Positions 18,338 to 27,479 are shown, counted from the first letter of the stretch. The stretch is DNA of 64,000 bases from Nocardia amikacinitolerans NBRC 108937 (GCF_001612615.1 NZ_BDAU01000001.1:372001-436000), one strand, 5' to 3'. Made by a program: numbers and translations. Notes: generated by a model from the letters alone, not told the origin.

Positions 18338-19390
18338 TCAGGTGAGCAGGACGCGCGCGCTGCCCCGGCCGAACAACTTGCGGGCACCACACGTGGCGCC
18401 GACCCGCACGGTCGCTGCGCGGCGCGCCGTATCCAATTCCTTGACGCGGCCGCTGAATTCGATCGTGCTGTTCCGGTCCGCGGGCACCGGCGCGAAACCG
18501 GCGAAGCGCACGCCGTAGTCGACAACCGCGCCGGGATCGCCGAGCCACGAGGTCAGATATCCCGCCCCGAGGCCCATGGTCAGCAGCCCGTGCGCGACGA
18601 CGTCGGGCAACCCGACCACCCCGGCGACCTCGTCACTGAAATGAATGGGGTTGGTGTCGCCGGAGACGCCCGCGTAGTTGACCAGATCGCCGCGCGAGAG
18701 CGCCACCTCGTGCGCGGGCAGTTCGTCACCGACGCGTAGCTCCTCGAAGCGGATCGGTCCGCGCCGATCGCTGTCGTCGAGCGCGTCCGGCGCAGCCGCC
18801 GCGCGCTCGGTGAGCCGAGCCGCACAGTGCTGCCGGGCGGCGCCGCCGCGCACCCCGAGCCCGTGGCCGCTCATCATCACGCCCGCCACCGCGGCGGCGA
18901 GATCGCCGTCCAGCTCGACGCCGGTCTGCGCGACGACGGTGCTGGACGTCGTCTGCAGCGGCCGCCCCGCGCCGTCGCTGAGCAGATTCCGGATGACGAG
19001 CAGATCCATCTCGCCGAACTGTCGGAACGACTCGAACGTGCACTCCGAGACCAGCTCGTCGCCCGCGACGATCGGGCGGTGCACCCGCACCCGCTGCTCG
19101 GTGTGCAGCACCTGGCTGACGTCGTAGCCCGTCAGTTCGGTCTCGAACAGCGTCCGCTGCATCTGTAACCACACGATCGCCGGGAAGGTCAGCGGCGCGA
19201 CAAGTCCGGCGTAACCGAGCGATGCCGCGGCGTCCTCGCTCCAATGCGCCGGGTGATAGTCCTGCACGGCTTGGGCGAACTCGCGAATCTTCTCCCGGCC
19301 GACCTCGTAGTGGTCGGCGAGCCGGAAGTGCCGACCGACCAGCGCCGCGGCCTGCTCGGCGGCGGAGGGTGCGTCGATGTGCAGCGTCAT
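18338..19390 (-). CDS. fused double hot-dog (3R)-hydroxyacyl dehydratase (HadAB/HtdX-like)
   Basis: A 350-residue two-domain hot-dog protein. The N-terminal FAS1-like domain has KIREFAQAVQDYHPAHW and GYAGLVAPLTFP; the C-terminal domain has the complete hydratase-2 motif SGDTNPIHFSDE with Asp245 and His250 as the catalytic pair, then AHGLLTMGLGAGYL. It should dehydrate (3R)-3-hydroxyacyl thioesters in fatty or mycolic acid elongation or in beta-oxidation-like steps. ATG at 19390 has AAAGG nine bases upstream. It is the intact relative of the degenerate protein at 4747-5682. The gene is 47 bases downstream of... no, upstream reading, the lipase at 19438 ends before it on the same strand, so the two may be co-transcribed (lipase first). 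Confidence 0.9.
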   Translation of the reverse strand: MTLHIDAPSAAEQAAALVGRHFRLADHYEVGREKIREFAQAVQDYHPAHWSEDAAASLGYAGLVAPLTFPAIVWLQMQRTLFETELTGYDVSQVLHTEQRVRVHRPIVAGDELVSECTFESFRQFGEMDLLVIRNLLSDGAGRPLQTTSSTVVAQTGVELDGDLAAAVAGVMMSGHGLGVRGGAARQHCAARLTERAAAAPDALDDSDRRGPIRFEELRVGDELPAHEVALSRGDLVNYAGVSGDTNPIHFSDEVAGVVGLPDVVAHGLLTMGLGAGYLTSWLGDPGAVVDYGVRFAGFAPVPADRNSTIEFSGRVKELDTARRAATVRVGATCGARKLFGRGSARVLLT

Positions 19391-19437
19391 ACCTTTAGAT
19401 CGCGCCGCGGCAGGTTCGCGCAACGTTCGCTGGAGCA

Positions 19438-20847
19438 TCAGCATTCGTTCGGAGCCGGCACACCGCGCAAGCGCTCGTCCAGCCAGAGCAACGCCTCCGG
19501 GTAACCGGTGACCGCCCCGATCACATGCTCGCCGAGCACCCCGCGATAGACCGCGGTGACACCGAGCTCGCACTGTTCGCGGTAGAGGTTGCGCGCGCCT
19601 TCGGCCGGGATCCAGAACTCCTGGTCCCCGTTGTAGATGTAGAGCGGGACCGCCGAGGGCATGTCCTCCATGCGCGTCACGCGGTAGATCTCGGCGGCGA
19701 AATCCGAGCCGAGCGGATCGGGGAAGTTCGCGGCGATGTCGATGGGCAGCATGAGCACGCCGACCGCACCGAATGTGCTGCCGCACAGGTCTTTCACCGG
19801 TGAGGTCGCGATCCATTTGGCCAGGTTGTTCATCCGCGCCAGGATTTCCGGACGCTCCCTTCCGATGGCGAACACCGCGGCCATGAAGACCGCGGAGGCC
19901 AGATTGCCGTTCATGCTGCGCGCCAGGATCTCGTAGTCGGCGGGTACACCGCCCAGCGCGGCGCCGACCACGACCTCGGACAGCTCCGGCGCGTAGCCGT
20001 CGATCAGCTTGACCGCGCCGTGCGTGGCGATGGCGCCGCCGGAGTAGCCGAACATGGCGAAAGCGCTTGCGCCGAACTCCTCCGGCAGCAGACCGCGCAC
20101 CGCGCGGATGCTGTCCAGCACCGCGTGGCCTGCGACATACGGTTCGGCGTAGGCCATCCACGGGCCCTCGTGATCGGGGATCAGCACCGCGTATCCGCGC
20201 AACACCGCCAATTGCGTTGTGGGCGGGAGGAAATCGGTGACGCTGGTGTTGTCGGTCCAGCCGTTGGCGAAGCTGTAACCAGGGGTGCAGTCGCGGCCGA
20301 GCGCGTCGATCGGGAGATTGTTGACCAGCACAGGGCGATCACCGGGACCGGTCCACGCACCGGCGGGCACGACCAGGGTCGCGGTGGCGAAGGACGGTCT
20401 GCCGTGCGCGTCGGTGGTGCGGTACTTCATCAGCAGCGCCTGGCGGAACGGCACGAGCACGAGCAAACCCGCCGTCGCGGTGACATCGCGGACCTCGACG
20501 ATCTCGCCCGGCGCGTAGTCGGCGAGGCCGGGCGGCCACTGATCGAAGATCGGATCGCCAACCCCGGCGGGCAGCGAAGCCTCGTGCAGCGCGGCCAGTG
20601 TCGGCGAGACGCCCGCGGTCTCCAGCACCGCGCCGTCCTGGCGCGGCGTCGACACGATCGGAGGCGGCGGAATCACCCGGTCGATCCATTCCTGCACACC
20701 GGGCAGCAGCGATCCCGAAACATGGGGCACCGCGGGCAGTCCGGACAGATCGGGAAGGACGGGCGGTGCGGGCGGATCGGCGGCGGCCTGGCCCATCGCC
20801 GAAGCGACCAGCAGCGCCGTCAGGAGCAGGGCACGCAAAGATCTCAT
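19438..20847 (-). CDS. secreted lipase (LIP family, PF03583 type)
   Basis: A 469-residue exported lipase of the group typified by Candida secretory lipases and abundant in mycolic-acid bacteria. Signal peptide MRSLRALLLTALLVASAMG to AAAD (about residue 24). The catalytic elbow is FGYSGG; the late GEHVIG supplies a candidate His, and YIYNGDQEFW the Asp. Two Cys pairs probably form disulfides (DCTPGYSFAN; REQCEL), and the last residue is Cys. Likely releases fatty acids from triacylglycerol outside the cell. It is the third lipase in a row reading leftward (22798, 21060, 19438), each monocistronic in appearance, and is followed by the dehydratase gene 47 bases on. Confidence 0.9.
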   Translation of the reverse strand: MRSLRALLLTALLVASAMGQAAADPPAPPVLPDLSGLPAVPHVSGSLLPGVQEWIDRVIPPPPIVSTPRQDGAVLETAGVSPTLAALHEASLPAGVGDPIFDQWPPGLADYAPGEIVEVRDVTATAGLLVLVPFRQALLMKYRTTDAHGRPSFATATLVVPAGAWTGPGDRPVLVNNLPIDALGRDCTPGYSFANGWTDNTSVTDFLPPTTQLAVLRGYAVLIPDHEGPWMAYAEPYVAGHAVLDSIRAVRGLLPEEFGASAFAMFGYSGGAIATHGAVKLIDGYAPELSEVVVGAALGGVPADYEILARSMNGNLASAVFMAAVFAIGRERPEILARMNNLAKWIATSPVKDLCGSTFGAVGVLMLPIDIAANFPDPLGSDFAAEIYRVTRMEDMPSAVPLYIYNGDQEFWIPAEGARNLYREQCELGVTAVYRGVLGEHVIGAVTGYPEALLWLDERLRGVPAPNEC

Positions 20848-21013
20848 GGCACACGCCTTTGGGTGCGACGTCGGGTTCGCCTGGCGCCCTGGGAGATGCG
20901 GCCGTCGACCCCCGAATGCCCCTGGGGGCCAGGGACTCAGGCTAACCGGACGCGCCGAGGCGGCAGCCGGTTCGTGCCCGAGTTGTGCGTGTCATGACGC
21001 CGAATCGCAACAA

Positions 21014-21053
21014 CCGAGCCGAATCCACCTGCCCCGAGGCGGATTCGGCTCGG
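21014..21053 (-). terminator. intrinsic-type terminator hairpin after lipase 21060
   Basis: CCGAGCCGAATCC (21014-21026) pairs perfectly with GGATTCGGCTCGG (21041-21053), 13 bp with a 14-base loop. On the minus strand it starts seven bases after the lipase stop and is followed by T-rich TTGTTG. Confidence 0.8.
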
Positions 21054-21059
21054 CCGGAG

Positions 21060-22274
21060 TCAGCAGTTGCTCGGCGCCGGCTCGCCACGGAAGCGGGCGT
21101 CGAGCCAGCTCAGCGCGGCGGGGATGCCGAGAACGGCCGCGGTCAGGTGATCGGGCACCGGGATCTGCTCGGCCTGCACCGGCACGCCCGCGGCGCACCA
21201 CCTGCGATCGGTGTTGACGATCGCGTCGACCGGAACCAATCCGTCGATCGGAGAATGCCATTCGAACACCGGCGTCCGCGGGACGCCGTCGTAGAGCTCG
21301 AGGCTGTTCTCCTCCACCACCGCGCGCGCGTCGCGGTCGTCGATCATCGAGGTCGTCTTCGCGAAGTCCATCGCGCCGCGCCCCGCGCCCGTCGCGATGA
21401 TGTCGTTGGTGCAGCTGTTGGCGATGGCGTCGCGCGCGGCAATCCCGCGATCGTTGAGCTGATCGCTGAGCGGGAACCGCTCCGGATACTCGCGTTCCAA
21501 GCCGAGGCCCGCGGCCAGTGCGAGACCGAACACCGGATGCGAGCCGAGGCCGAGGCCCTCGAGCATCTTGACCAGGTTCATCGGCACCCCGCCCATCGCC
21601 GCGCCCGCGAGCTGGAGCTCCGGCGCGTACTCCGGCGCGAGCGCGGCCGCCCACGCGGTGGCCATTCCGCCGCCGGAGTATCCGACCATCGCGGTCGGGC
21701 TCTGCGCCAGCCGCAATTCGGACACCTGCTTGACCGCGCGGATGCCGTCCAGGGTGATCTGACCGCCCAATTTCGCGGCGCCGTAGGCGAACTGCGGTCC
21801 GAGGTGATCGGGCAGCGCCACGGTCCAGCCGCGCTGCAACAGCACGTTCCAGCCGGGCGCCTCGCGCACGATCAGATTCGGATCGCCGGTGTAGAGCACC
21901 CGGGAGACCGAGCACTCGGCGCCGAGCCCGTTGATGATGTGCTGGAAGGACAGCAGCGGGCCGTCCGCGCGGTGCGCCTTCGGGGTGAGCACCGTCGTGG
22001 TGGCCGCGATCGGTTTGCCCGTGGAGTTGGTCGAGCGGAAGCGCACCAGGGTGACCGTGGTGTCCGGGAAGATCAGCAGCGGCGGCATCTGGCGCACCGC
22101 GAGCACATCGCCGGGCTTCTTGTCGGCCAGATCCGGGGGCGCGGCATAGAACGGATCCGGGTCCGGCGCCGGATACAGCGGTTCGCCGTGGCTCGCTCCG
22201 GCCACCGCCACCACCATCAACACGCCGAGCGCCGCGGCTCCGAGCGCGCGCACCGAACGTAAGGCCTTCCTCAT
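21060..22274 (-). CDS. secreted lipase (LIP family)
   Basis: A 404-residue exported lipase paralogous to 19438-20847. The signal peptide MRKALRSVRALGAAALGVLMVVAVAG is followed by cleavage near ASHGEP. Core features: LLSFQHIINGLGAECS (oxyanion region with Cys), elbow VGYSGGGMA, GAAMGGVP, and the terminal SNC ending in Cys, as in the upstream paralogue. The late PDHLTAAV gives the triad His. ATG at 22274 is placed at the signal peptide; frames further upstream add no signal-like sequence. A 12-bp palindrome lies 22 bases upstream and a strong hairpin follows the stop, so it is transcribed alone. Confidence 0.9.
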   Translation of the reverse strand: MRKALRSVRALGAAALGVLMVVAVAGASHGEPLYPAPDPDPFYAAPPDLADKKPGDVLAVRQMPPLLIFPDTTVTLVRFRSTNSTGKPIAATTTVLTPKAHRADGPLLSFQHIINGLGAECSVSRVLYTGDPNLIVREAPGWNVLLQRGWTVALPDHLGPQFAYGAAKLGGQITLDGIRAVKQVSELRLAQSPTAMVGYSGGGMATAWAAALAPEYAPELQLAGAAMGGVPMNLVKMLEGLGLGSHPVFGLALAAGLGLEREYPERFPLSDQLNDRGIAARDAIANSCTNDIIATGAGRGAMDFAKTTSMIDDRDARAVVEENSLELYDGVPRTPVFEWHSPIDGLVPVDAIVNTDRRWCAAGVPVQAEQIPVPDHLTAAVLGIPAALSWLDARFRGEPAPSNC

Positions 22275-22295
22275 GGACTGCGCCTCCCCAGTGGG

Positions 22296-22307
22296 TCCAA
22301 CGTTGGA
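22296..22307. promoter_or_regulatory. 12-bp palindrome upstream of lipase 21060
   Basis: TCCAACGTTGGA is a perfect palindrome 22 bases before the lipase start at 22274. Position suits a repressor site overlapping the transcription start, but the length is modest. Confidence 0.35.
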
Positions 22308-22550
22308 GATCATCCTGAACACTGCCCGGTCGGCATGGCAAAAATGACAAGCAACGTGTTGACTTCTCACAAGTTTGTGCAGGACACGCTGTGACCGACG
22401 CGCACACACACTCGTGAGAATCCCCACCGAAGCCCGCGACGCTCTGTGACTTGTCCAGCCAGTGGGATGGAACATGTTCTTCACTATGGTTCCGGACCTA
22501 CCGTCGAGTAACCGGCGCAGGGCCGCGCCGGCCAGGAAGGAGACGGTGGC

Positions 22551-22793
22551 ATGGACGGCACGCAGCACATCGCAGAACGTCAGCGGGGTGTCGCGGATGT
22601 GCCGACTCGGCGCGTGACCGTCTACTTCGACGGCCCGACACCCGAGGACACGATCGTCCTCGAGTACGCGGCGACCAGCACCGAGGCGTGGGAGTTCACC
22701 ACGGCGGCGCTGCACGCGGGACTCACCGTCACCGTCGACGGCAAGGTCCGGCCCGAGTTACGCAGGTTGCCCTGCCGTTCGCTGTGGCACTGA
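22551..22793 (+). CDS. small conserved-looking protein, function unknown
   Basis: An 80-residue soluble protein, MDGTQHIAERQRGVAD at the start and a beta-rich middle (RRVTVYFDGPTPEDTIVLEY, then TVTVDGKVRPEL). The ATG at 22551 follows AAGGAGAC at good spacing, codon third positions are GC-rich like neighbours, and the frame fills the space up to the stop of the next convergent lipase (4-base gap), all supporting a real gene. No signal peptide or known motif was recognised. Its upstream region is divergent from the lipase at 21060. Confidence 0.65.
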   Translation: MDGTQHIAERQRGVADVPTRRVTVYFDGPTPEDTIVLEYAATSTEAWEFTTAALHAGLTVTVDGKVRPELRRLPCRSLWH

Positions 22794-22797
22794 GCCC

Positions 22798-23922
22798 TCA
22801 GGGGTTGTCCAGCACGCTGTGCAGGAAGGCCAGCGTGTCCGGCAGCGAATCCCGCGCGGTCGCCAAGTGGTCGCCGGGGTAGACCACGACCTGCGGCTCG
22901 GCGCCGGCCAGCGTCAGCTCCGTGATCAGTCCGGCGCTCAGCGGCGCGGGCACGTCGCGATCGGTCAGGCCCTGGCCGATGAACAGCGGCACCGTGTGCC
23001 CCTCGGTCGGTATCCGCAGCATCGCGCGCGCCGCGGCGAGCAGCGCCGGATCCCACAGCGGCTTCGCCAGCATCTCGCCGATCGCGATGTCGCGCACGAT
23101 GGCGTCGGCCTCGGTGACGCATTCCCGCTCGACCACGTCCAGAACTTGCCTGCCCACCGAGGTCAAATAGCCGTCCACGTCGAGCTCGGGCGCGGTCGCG
23201 CGCAGCCCCGCCATGATCGAGGCGAAATACGCGGTGGTCATCCGGAGCGGTAGCCGCGGCACCCAGGGCCCCATCAGCGGAGCGAGGTGCTCGAGATTCG
23301 ACGGCGGGCCCGTGGCGGCCGCACCGCGCAGCCGCAGCTCCGGCGCGTCTTCCGGGGCGATGCGCGCGGTGAACAAGGCGGTCTGCCCGCCCTGGGACTG
23401 CCCGAGCACGGCCCACCGATCGCTCAGTTCCGGTACCACCGCACGCGCGGCCCGCACACCGTCGATCACGCTGCGCGCCTGCGAGGGTCCGTCGAGATAC
23501 GGGTGGGTGCCGGGGGTACCCAGCCCGACGTAGTCGGAGAGGACCACGGCGTAGCCTGCGCGCAACAATTCCGGGTAGACGGTGTCGAGGTAGAGGCGGC
23601 GCGGCTGCAGCGTGAACGCGCAGTGGTCGGCGATCCCGACCGTGCCGTGCGCGTAGGCGACGATCGGCCAGCCGCCCGCCGGCGGCGCGCCGTGCGGCAG
23701 ATAGATCGCGCCGCCGCTCCGCATCGGCCCGCGCGGACCGCGCGACCAATAGACCAGCCGCAGCGCGGCGCCCGCGTTCGCCACGGCGACCACGTCCGGT
23801 AGCGGGGCCACCTCCTCGACCGTTCCCGGCGCCTCCTCGGGGTTTGCCGAGCCGGTGCCGCCGGGCGCCGACACTGACACGACGACCCCGAGCAACCCCG
23901 CCATGACCAGTGCACGCTTCAT
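22798..23922 (-). CDS. exported alpha/beta hydrolase (lipase family)
   Basis: A 374-residue hydrolase with a short signal peptide (MKRALVMAGLLGVVVSVSAP, cleavage near residue 26). Elbow GQSQGG, oxyanion strand IVAYAHGTVG, and a late YPGDHLATA with the triad His. The protein is of the same broad family as the two lipases to its left but with GQSQGG rather than GYSGG, and is shorter; related to the lipase/esterase group common in Nocardia and Rhodococcus. It probably hydrolyses acylglycerols or other esters outside the cell. ATG at 23922; divergent from the DUF2599 lipoprotein. Confidence 0.88.
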   Translation of the reverse strand: MKRALVMAGLLGVVVSVSAPGGTGSANPEEAPGTVEEVAPLPDVVAVANAGAALRLVYWSRGPRGPMRSGGAIYLPHGAPPAGGWPIVAYAHGTVGIADHCAFTLQPRRLYLDTVYPELLRAGYAVVLSDYVGLGTPGTHPYLDGPSQARSVIDGVRAARAVVPELSDRWAVLGQSQGGQTALFTARIAPEDAPELRLRGAAATGPPSNLEHLAPLMGPWVPRLPLRMTTAYFASIMAGLRATAPELDVDGYLTSVGRQVLDVVERECVTEADAIVRDIAIGEMLAKPLWDPALLAAARAMLRIPTEGHTVPLFIGQGLTDRDVPAPLSAGLITELTLAGAEPQVVVYPGDHLATARDSLPDTLAFLHSVLDNP

Positions 23923-24091
23923 CGACCGATGATTGCCGGATCGATGCCCGCGGGACAAGACACCACATTCGGTGTCCCGGTACGCGGTCGGGCGCGAGCT
24001 CTCGGCGAGGGCCGTCGCACCGCGCGCGATTACGCTCGACGGAGACGTCCGCGCCACGCGGACGCGACGGCGCCTCGGGAGGGGATCGATA

Positions 24092-24652
24092 GTGAGACTG
24101 CGGACGCGGACAGCACACGACCGGCGAACGCGCCTGGCGCGCGGGGCGGGGTTCGCGTTGCTGGTGTCCGTCGTGGTCGCCGGATGCGGGGCCGAGGAGG
24201 CCCCCACCGCGACGCCGTCCACCACGGTCTCGCGGACACCGTCCCCCACCACCTCCGCGACACCGACGCCCACGTCTCCGCCGATCGCGCGCACCGACCC
24301 CGCGACGCCCCTCGCGGCGCAGCCGACGGTCGATCCGTACGAAGGCATTCCGCTCGTCGACCACGTCGAGTGGACCGAGAACGTGGACGGCCGACGCCTG
24401 CTCGTCTTCCCCTCGGAGGCGGGCCGCCGCACCACCTACCCCGGTTCGGACGAGCGCGCTTGGCAGGAGGTGCTCGCCCACTCCCGCGCCGCCGACGCTC
24501 CCGGCATGCGCGACCAGTTCATCTGCCACTGGGACTGGGCGCGGCTGGTGCAGCCGAACAAGCCGAGCTGGAATCTCGAACCGTGGCGGCCCGCCGTCGG
24601 CTACCCCGCCACCGTGCAGGCCTCGTGCAACCCGGGCGGACCCGAACGCTGA
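24092..24652 (+). CDS. DUF2599 lipoprotein
   Basis: A 186-residue lipoprotein. GTG at 24092 has a strong GGGAGGGG ribosome site. The signal peptide ends in the lipobox VVAGC, so Cys (about residue 30) would be lipidated. A Thr/Pro/Ser-rich linker (about 35-75) leads to the DUF2599 domain with VDHVEWTENVDGRRLLVFPS, MRDQFICHWDWARLVQPNKPSWNLEPWRP and a C-terminal Cys. DUF2599 domains occur in secreted actinobacterial proteins and have no established activity. The oxidoreductase gene follows after 29 bases and may be co-transcribed. Confidence 0.88.
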   Translation: MRLRTRTAHDRRTRLARGAGFALLVSVVVAGCGAEEAPTATPSTTVSRTPSPTTSATPTPTSPPIARTDPATPLAAQPTVDPYEGIPLVDHVEWTENVDGRRLLVFPSEAGRRTTYPGSDERAWQEVLAHSRAADAPGMRDQFICHWDWARLVQPNKPSWNLEPWRPAVGYPATVQASCNPGGPER

Positions 24653-24681
24653 CGGTTCGCCCGCTATCGGAAAGGACACCC

Positions 24682-25341
24682 ATGCGCATCGTGATCGCCG
24701 GTGGACACGGCAAGATCGCCCTGCTGCTCGCCGAAACGCTCGCCGCCGCAGGCCACTCCGTGACGAGCCTGATCCGCAACCCCGACCATGCCGAGGACGT
24801 CGCCGCCACCGGAGCGCGTCCCGTCGTGCTCGATCTGGAACGCACCGACCTGCCCGCGCTCGTCGACGCCCTCACCGGAGCCGATGCCGTCGTCTTCGCG
24901 GCGGGCGCGGGGCCCGGCAGCGGCGCGGCCCGCAAGAACACCGTCGACAAGGGCGGCTCGGTGCTGCTCGCCGACGCCGCCGAACAGGCGGGTGTGCGCC
25001 GTTTCGTCCAGATCTCCACCATGGGGGCCGGTCAGCCGCCCGCGCCTGGCACCGACGAGGTGTGGGCCGCCTATATAGCTGCCAAAACCCAAGCCGAGGA
25101 CGATCTTCGGGCGCGCGATCTGGACTGGACCATCCTGCGCCCCGGCCGGTTGCTCGATACCGACGCCACCGGCCTGGTCACGCTGAGCCAGTATCCGATC
25201 GGTCGCGACAGCATTGCCCGCGCCGATGTCGCCGCCGTTCTAGCCGCCCTCCTGTCCGCTCCGAACACCGTGCGCACCACGCTCGCGCTCGTCGCGGGGG
25301 ATACGCCACTGGCGGATGCAGTCTCCGCGATAGGTAGCTGA
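24682..25341 (+). CDS. NAD(P)H-binding SDR-like protein (YwnB type)
   Basis: A 219-residue atypical short-chain dehydrogenase of the NAD(P)-binding group (PF13460). The nucleotide motif is IAGGHGKIA at residues 5-13; RFVQISTMGA and YIAAKTQAEDDLRARDLDWTILRPG are the usual active-site strand and helix. Such proteins act as oxidoreductases, quinone-stress proteins or simple NAD(P)H sensors; the substrate is not predictable. ATG at 24682 follows AAAGGACACC. It lies 29 bases after the DUF2599 gene on the same strand. Confidence 0.88.
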   Translation: MRIVIAGGHGKIALLLAETLAAAGHSVTSLIRNPDHAEDVAATGARPVVLDLERTDLPALVDALTGADAVVFAAGAGPGSGAARKNTVDKGGSVLLADAAEQAGVRRFVQISTMGAGQPPAPGTDEVWAAYIAAKTQAEDDLRARDLDWTILRPGRLLDTDATGLVTLSQYPIGRDSIARADVAAVLAALLSAPNTVRTTLALVAGDTPLADAVSAIGS

Positions 25342-25917
25342 TTGATTGCTGAATGGTTTGCGTCGCAGCGGATTCGACCGGGGTGATCCCAAAGTCGGTT
25401 CCGTCGGCCGAGTTATCCGCGCCCATACGAGCGCTTGTTTTCGCCACGATTTCGGAACGATTTTCGATGTCACCGATTCCGGGCTCGACACGGCCGACGC
25501 CCGTCGCCGGAATGATGACACTTCACTCCACTCGCAGACCGCGAACCGTCCGGTCTCGTCCGCCGCGCGCACGCAGGCCGCGCCGGAACGCCCACCTCGC
25601 CTCAGCGCGCGGTCTCCGACCTGGCCAGGCGCATACCTCGCCGCCCGAACCGGGCCGCGCGGGCCGAGGGAAACCCGGGCGCCGAGACGCCGATCCGATG
25701 AACCGTCCGGTCGGGACGGTCGGCGACACCAGCGGTAAGGGTGAAAAACCTTTTGTGCGAATACAATCGATCGTGCAGATGTACTTGCATCTGAAAGGCA
25801 CGCGGACATAAACTCAGTTCCGCAAAGCTATATAGGGGACAACCAGGGGAGGCCGCGTGGGCGAACCGATGGCAAAGTCGCCGGAAGTTTGCTGCCGCCT
25901 ACAGTCAGGGGCGTCTT
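25342..25917. other. long intergenic region with promoter element
   Basis: About 575 bases. The right third holds the 45-bp promoter element (25771-25815) and a roughly 100-base leader before the small gene at 25918. The left part shows no gene-like frame with a ribosome site. A short alternative frame (GTG 25857 to TAG 25991, with AGGGGAGG just upstream) overlaps the small gene and could be a leader peptide. Confidence 0.5.
25771..25815 (+). promoter_or_regulatory. promoter element copy A (CTTGCATCTG family)
   Basis: Minus-35-like TTGCAT (25785-25790), 18 bases, minus-10 TAAACT (25809-25814). The dyad CAGATG (25776-25781)/CATCTG (25788-25793) overlaps the -35. The 45 bases match copy B (29157-29201) at 39 positions without gaps and copy C (40056-40100) at the same invariant bases. 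Drives the gene at 25918. Confidence 0.75.
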
Positions 25918-26223
25918 ATGGACCAGCCACTCATCGGCGGCCGGCTCGGGTTCGCCGAGGCCGCACTGGCCGACCAGCCAGCGAACGGTAGAACTATGAG
26001 CACATCGCCGGCCCGCAGCGGCCACCGAAACACCACATACTCGCGAGAAACGGCGGTCGCGTTCGTCATCGATGCCGTCGAGTCCACCGGCGCGGCCACC
26101 CGGAACGATTTCGACATCGATCGGATCGTCTCGACGGCGCACGCCATGGCGGACGACTGGGATCTGAAGGCGCTGCAACCGGCGACCTTCTGGCGGATCG
26201 CGTCCACCTTCATCAAGCAGTAG
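25918..26223 (+). CDS. small orphan protein downstream of promoter element A
   Basis: A 101-residue protein of unknown function. Start ATG at 25918 with CAGGGG upstream; its first residues MDQPLIGG-RLGFAEAA resemble the start of the 58-residue protein at 40182 (MDQSLHRSRRLGVADIAA), which lies behind the same type of promoter, so I prefer this start to the internal ATG at 25996. The C-terminal 60 residues are amphipathic helices (YSRETAVAFVIDAVESTG, IVSTAHAMADDWDLKALQ). No signal peptide or known motif. A GTG-started frame with a strong ribosome site ends five bases before 25996, an alternative arrangement with a coupled leader peptide. Confidence 0.6.
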   Translation: MDQPLIGGRLGFAEAALADQPANGRTMSTSPARSGHRNTTYSRETAVAFVIDAVESTGAATRNDFDIDRIVSTAHAMADDWDLKALQPATFWRIASTFIKQ

Positions 26224-26591
26224 CCGATTCACCACGCGGCGCCGCAGCCGAACCACGCTGCGCGCCAATGAATCTCGCCTGTGACAACCCCGGCCGGACA
26301 CCACCGTCGTCCGCGGGGCCCCGGCGCGCGACGCACATCGCGACCTTCCCGATCACTCCCCTCGCGTCATCCGGACGCTCACCCGGGCGGCCATCTCCCG
26401 CCTTCCCGCAGGCTCTCCATCGTTCGCGGCGGTTCGAGACCGCCGACTGTCCGAGCGGTCCGGGACGACCCACCACTCGGTGAGTGCACACGGCGGTCCG
26501 GATGAATACGCGGTCAATCATTTTCGGCGCGCACGCTGCCGCACGGGCAAGCGAAAAGAGACCGCTCGTAATCTTCAGTGCCTGCGCGTGA
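26224..26591. other. intergenic, no feature recognised
   Basis: About 370 bases between the converging small gene and the XRE/DUF5753 gene. Frames present are Arg/Pro-rich without ribosome sites. No hairpin of terminator quality was identified. Confidence 0.45.
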
Positions 26592-27479
26592 TCACAGTTC
26601 GGCCGCGTACTTCGACAGCATGTCGATCGACTTCTGCGGCGGCAAGGCCTGGACGCTCAGGCGGTCCATCACCGAAAGGTAGAGCGCCAGGTCCTGCCTG
26701 CGGTCCAGGTACAGCGCGCTGGTCAGGTGCTCGAGGTACACGATGTCGGGTAGCTCGGGCTCGGCGAAGCGCAGGATGCTGAAGGAGCTGCCCGCGGCCG
26801 CGTGCTCGCCCGCCGAGTACGGCAGGACCTGAAGGGTGACATTCGGCAGAGCCGCCAGCGCGATGAGATGTTCCATCTGCTCGCGGAGCACATGCGGCCC
26901 GCCGACCGGGCGGTTCAGCGCGGCCTCGTCGATCACCGCCCAGACGATCGGCGGATCGGTGCGGTGCAGGATCTCCTGCCTGCGCTGGCGCACGGCCACT
27001 CGCCGATCGGTGTCGGCGTCGTCGTAGCCGAGAGCCAGTACGGCCCTTGCGTATTCGGGAGTCTGCAGCAGGCCGGGCACGAGATGCGCTTCGTAGGTGC
27101 GGATCTTGTTGGCCGCCTGCTCCAGGCCCAGATAAGTACCGAACCACGTCGGAAGCAGATCGTTGTAACGGTGCCACCAGCCGGGCTCGTTGGCCTGCCT
27201 GGCCAAAGCCAGGAACTGTTCGCGTTCTTCGGGATCGGCGACGCCGTAGAGGGTCAGCAGATCGCGGATGTCACGTTCTTTGAAGCCGGTGCGGCCCAAC
27301 TCGAGACGACTGATCTTGGCGTGCGAACCGCGGATCGCCTCACCCGCGGCCTCGCGGGTGATGTTGCAACTCTCGCGTAGCTTGCGCAACTGCCCACCCA
27401 GGGCGATCCGGAGCACGGTCGGACCACGCTCCGCGACAACCGATTGCACGAGGCCGTCGTCGTTGGGTTCTGCGATCAT
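26592..27479 (-). CDS. XRE-family regulator with DUF5753 domain (WhiJ type), second copy
   Basis: A 295-residue regulator. XRE HTH at about residues 28-88 (LRKLRESCNITREAAGEAI, GSHAKISRLELGRTGF), DUF5753 thereafter (GWWHRYNDLLPTWFGTYLGLEQAA ... ALYLDRRQDLALYL). It aligns along its length with 15872-16816. It is 90 bases downstream of the DUF397 gene on the same strand, so here the small partner is upstream of the regulator. In Streptomyces such pairs control development and antibiotic production, the DUF397 protein usually antagonising the regulator. The operator-like repeats at 27840-27876 are upstream of the pair. Confidence 0.92.
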   Translation of the reverse strand: MIAEPNDDGLVQSVVAERGPTVLRIALGGQLRKLRESCNITREAAGEAIRGSHAKISRLELGRTGFKERDIRDLLTLYGVADPEEREQFLALARQANEPGWWHRYNDLLPTWFGTYLGLEQAANKIRTYEAHLVPGLLQTPEYARAVLALGYDDADTDRRVAVRQRRQEILHRTDPPIVWAVIDEAALNRPVGGPHVLREQMEHLIALAALPNVTLQVLPYSAGEHAAAGSSFSILRFAEPELPDIVYLEHLTSALYLDRRQDLALYLSVMDRLSVQALPPQKSIDMLSKYAAEL

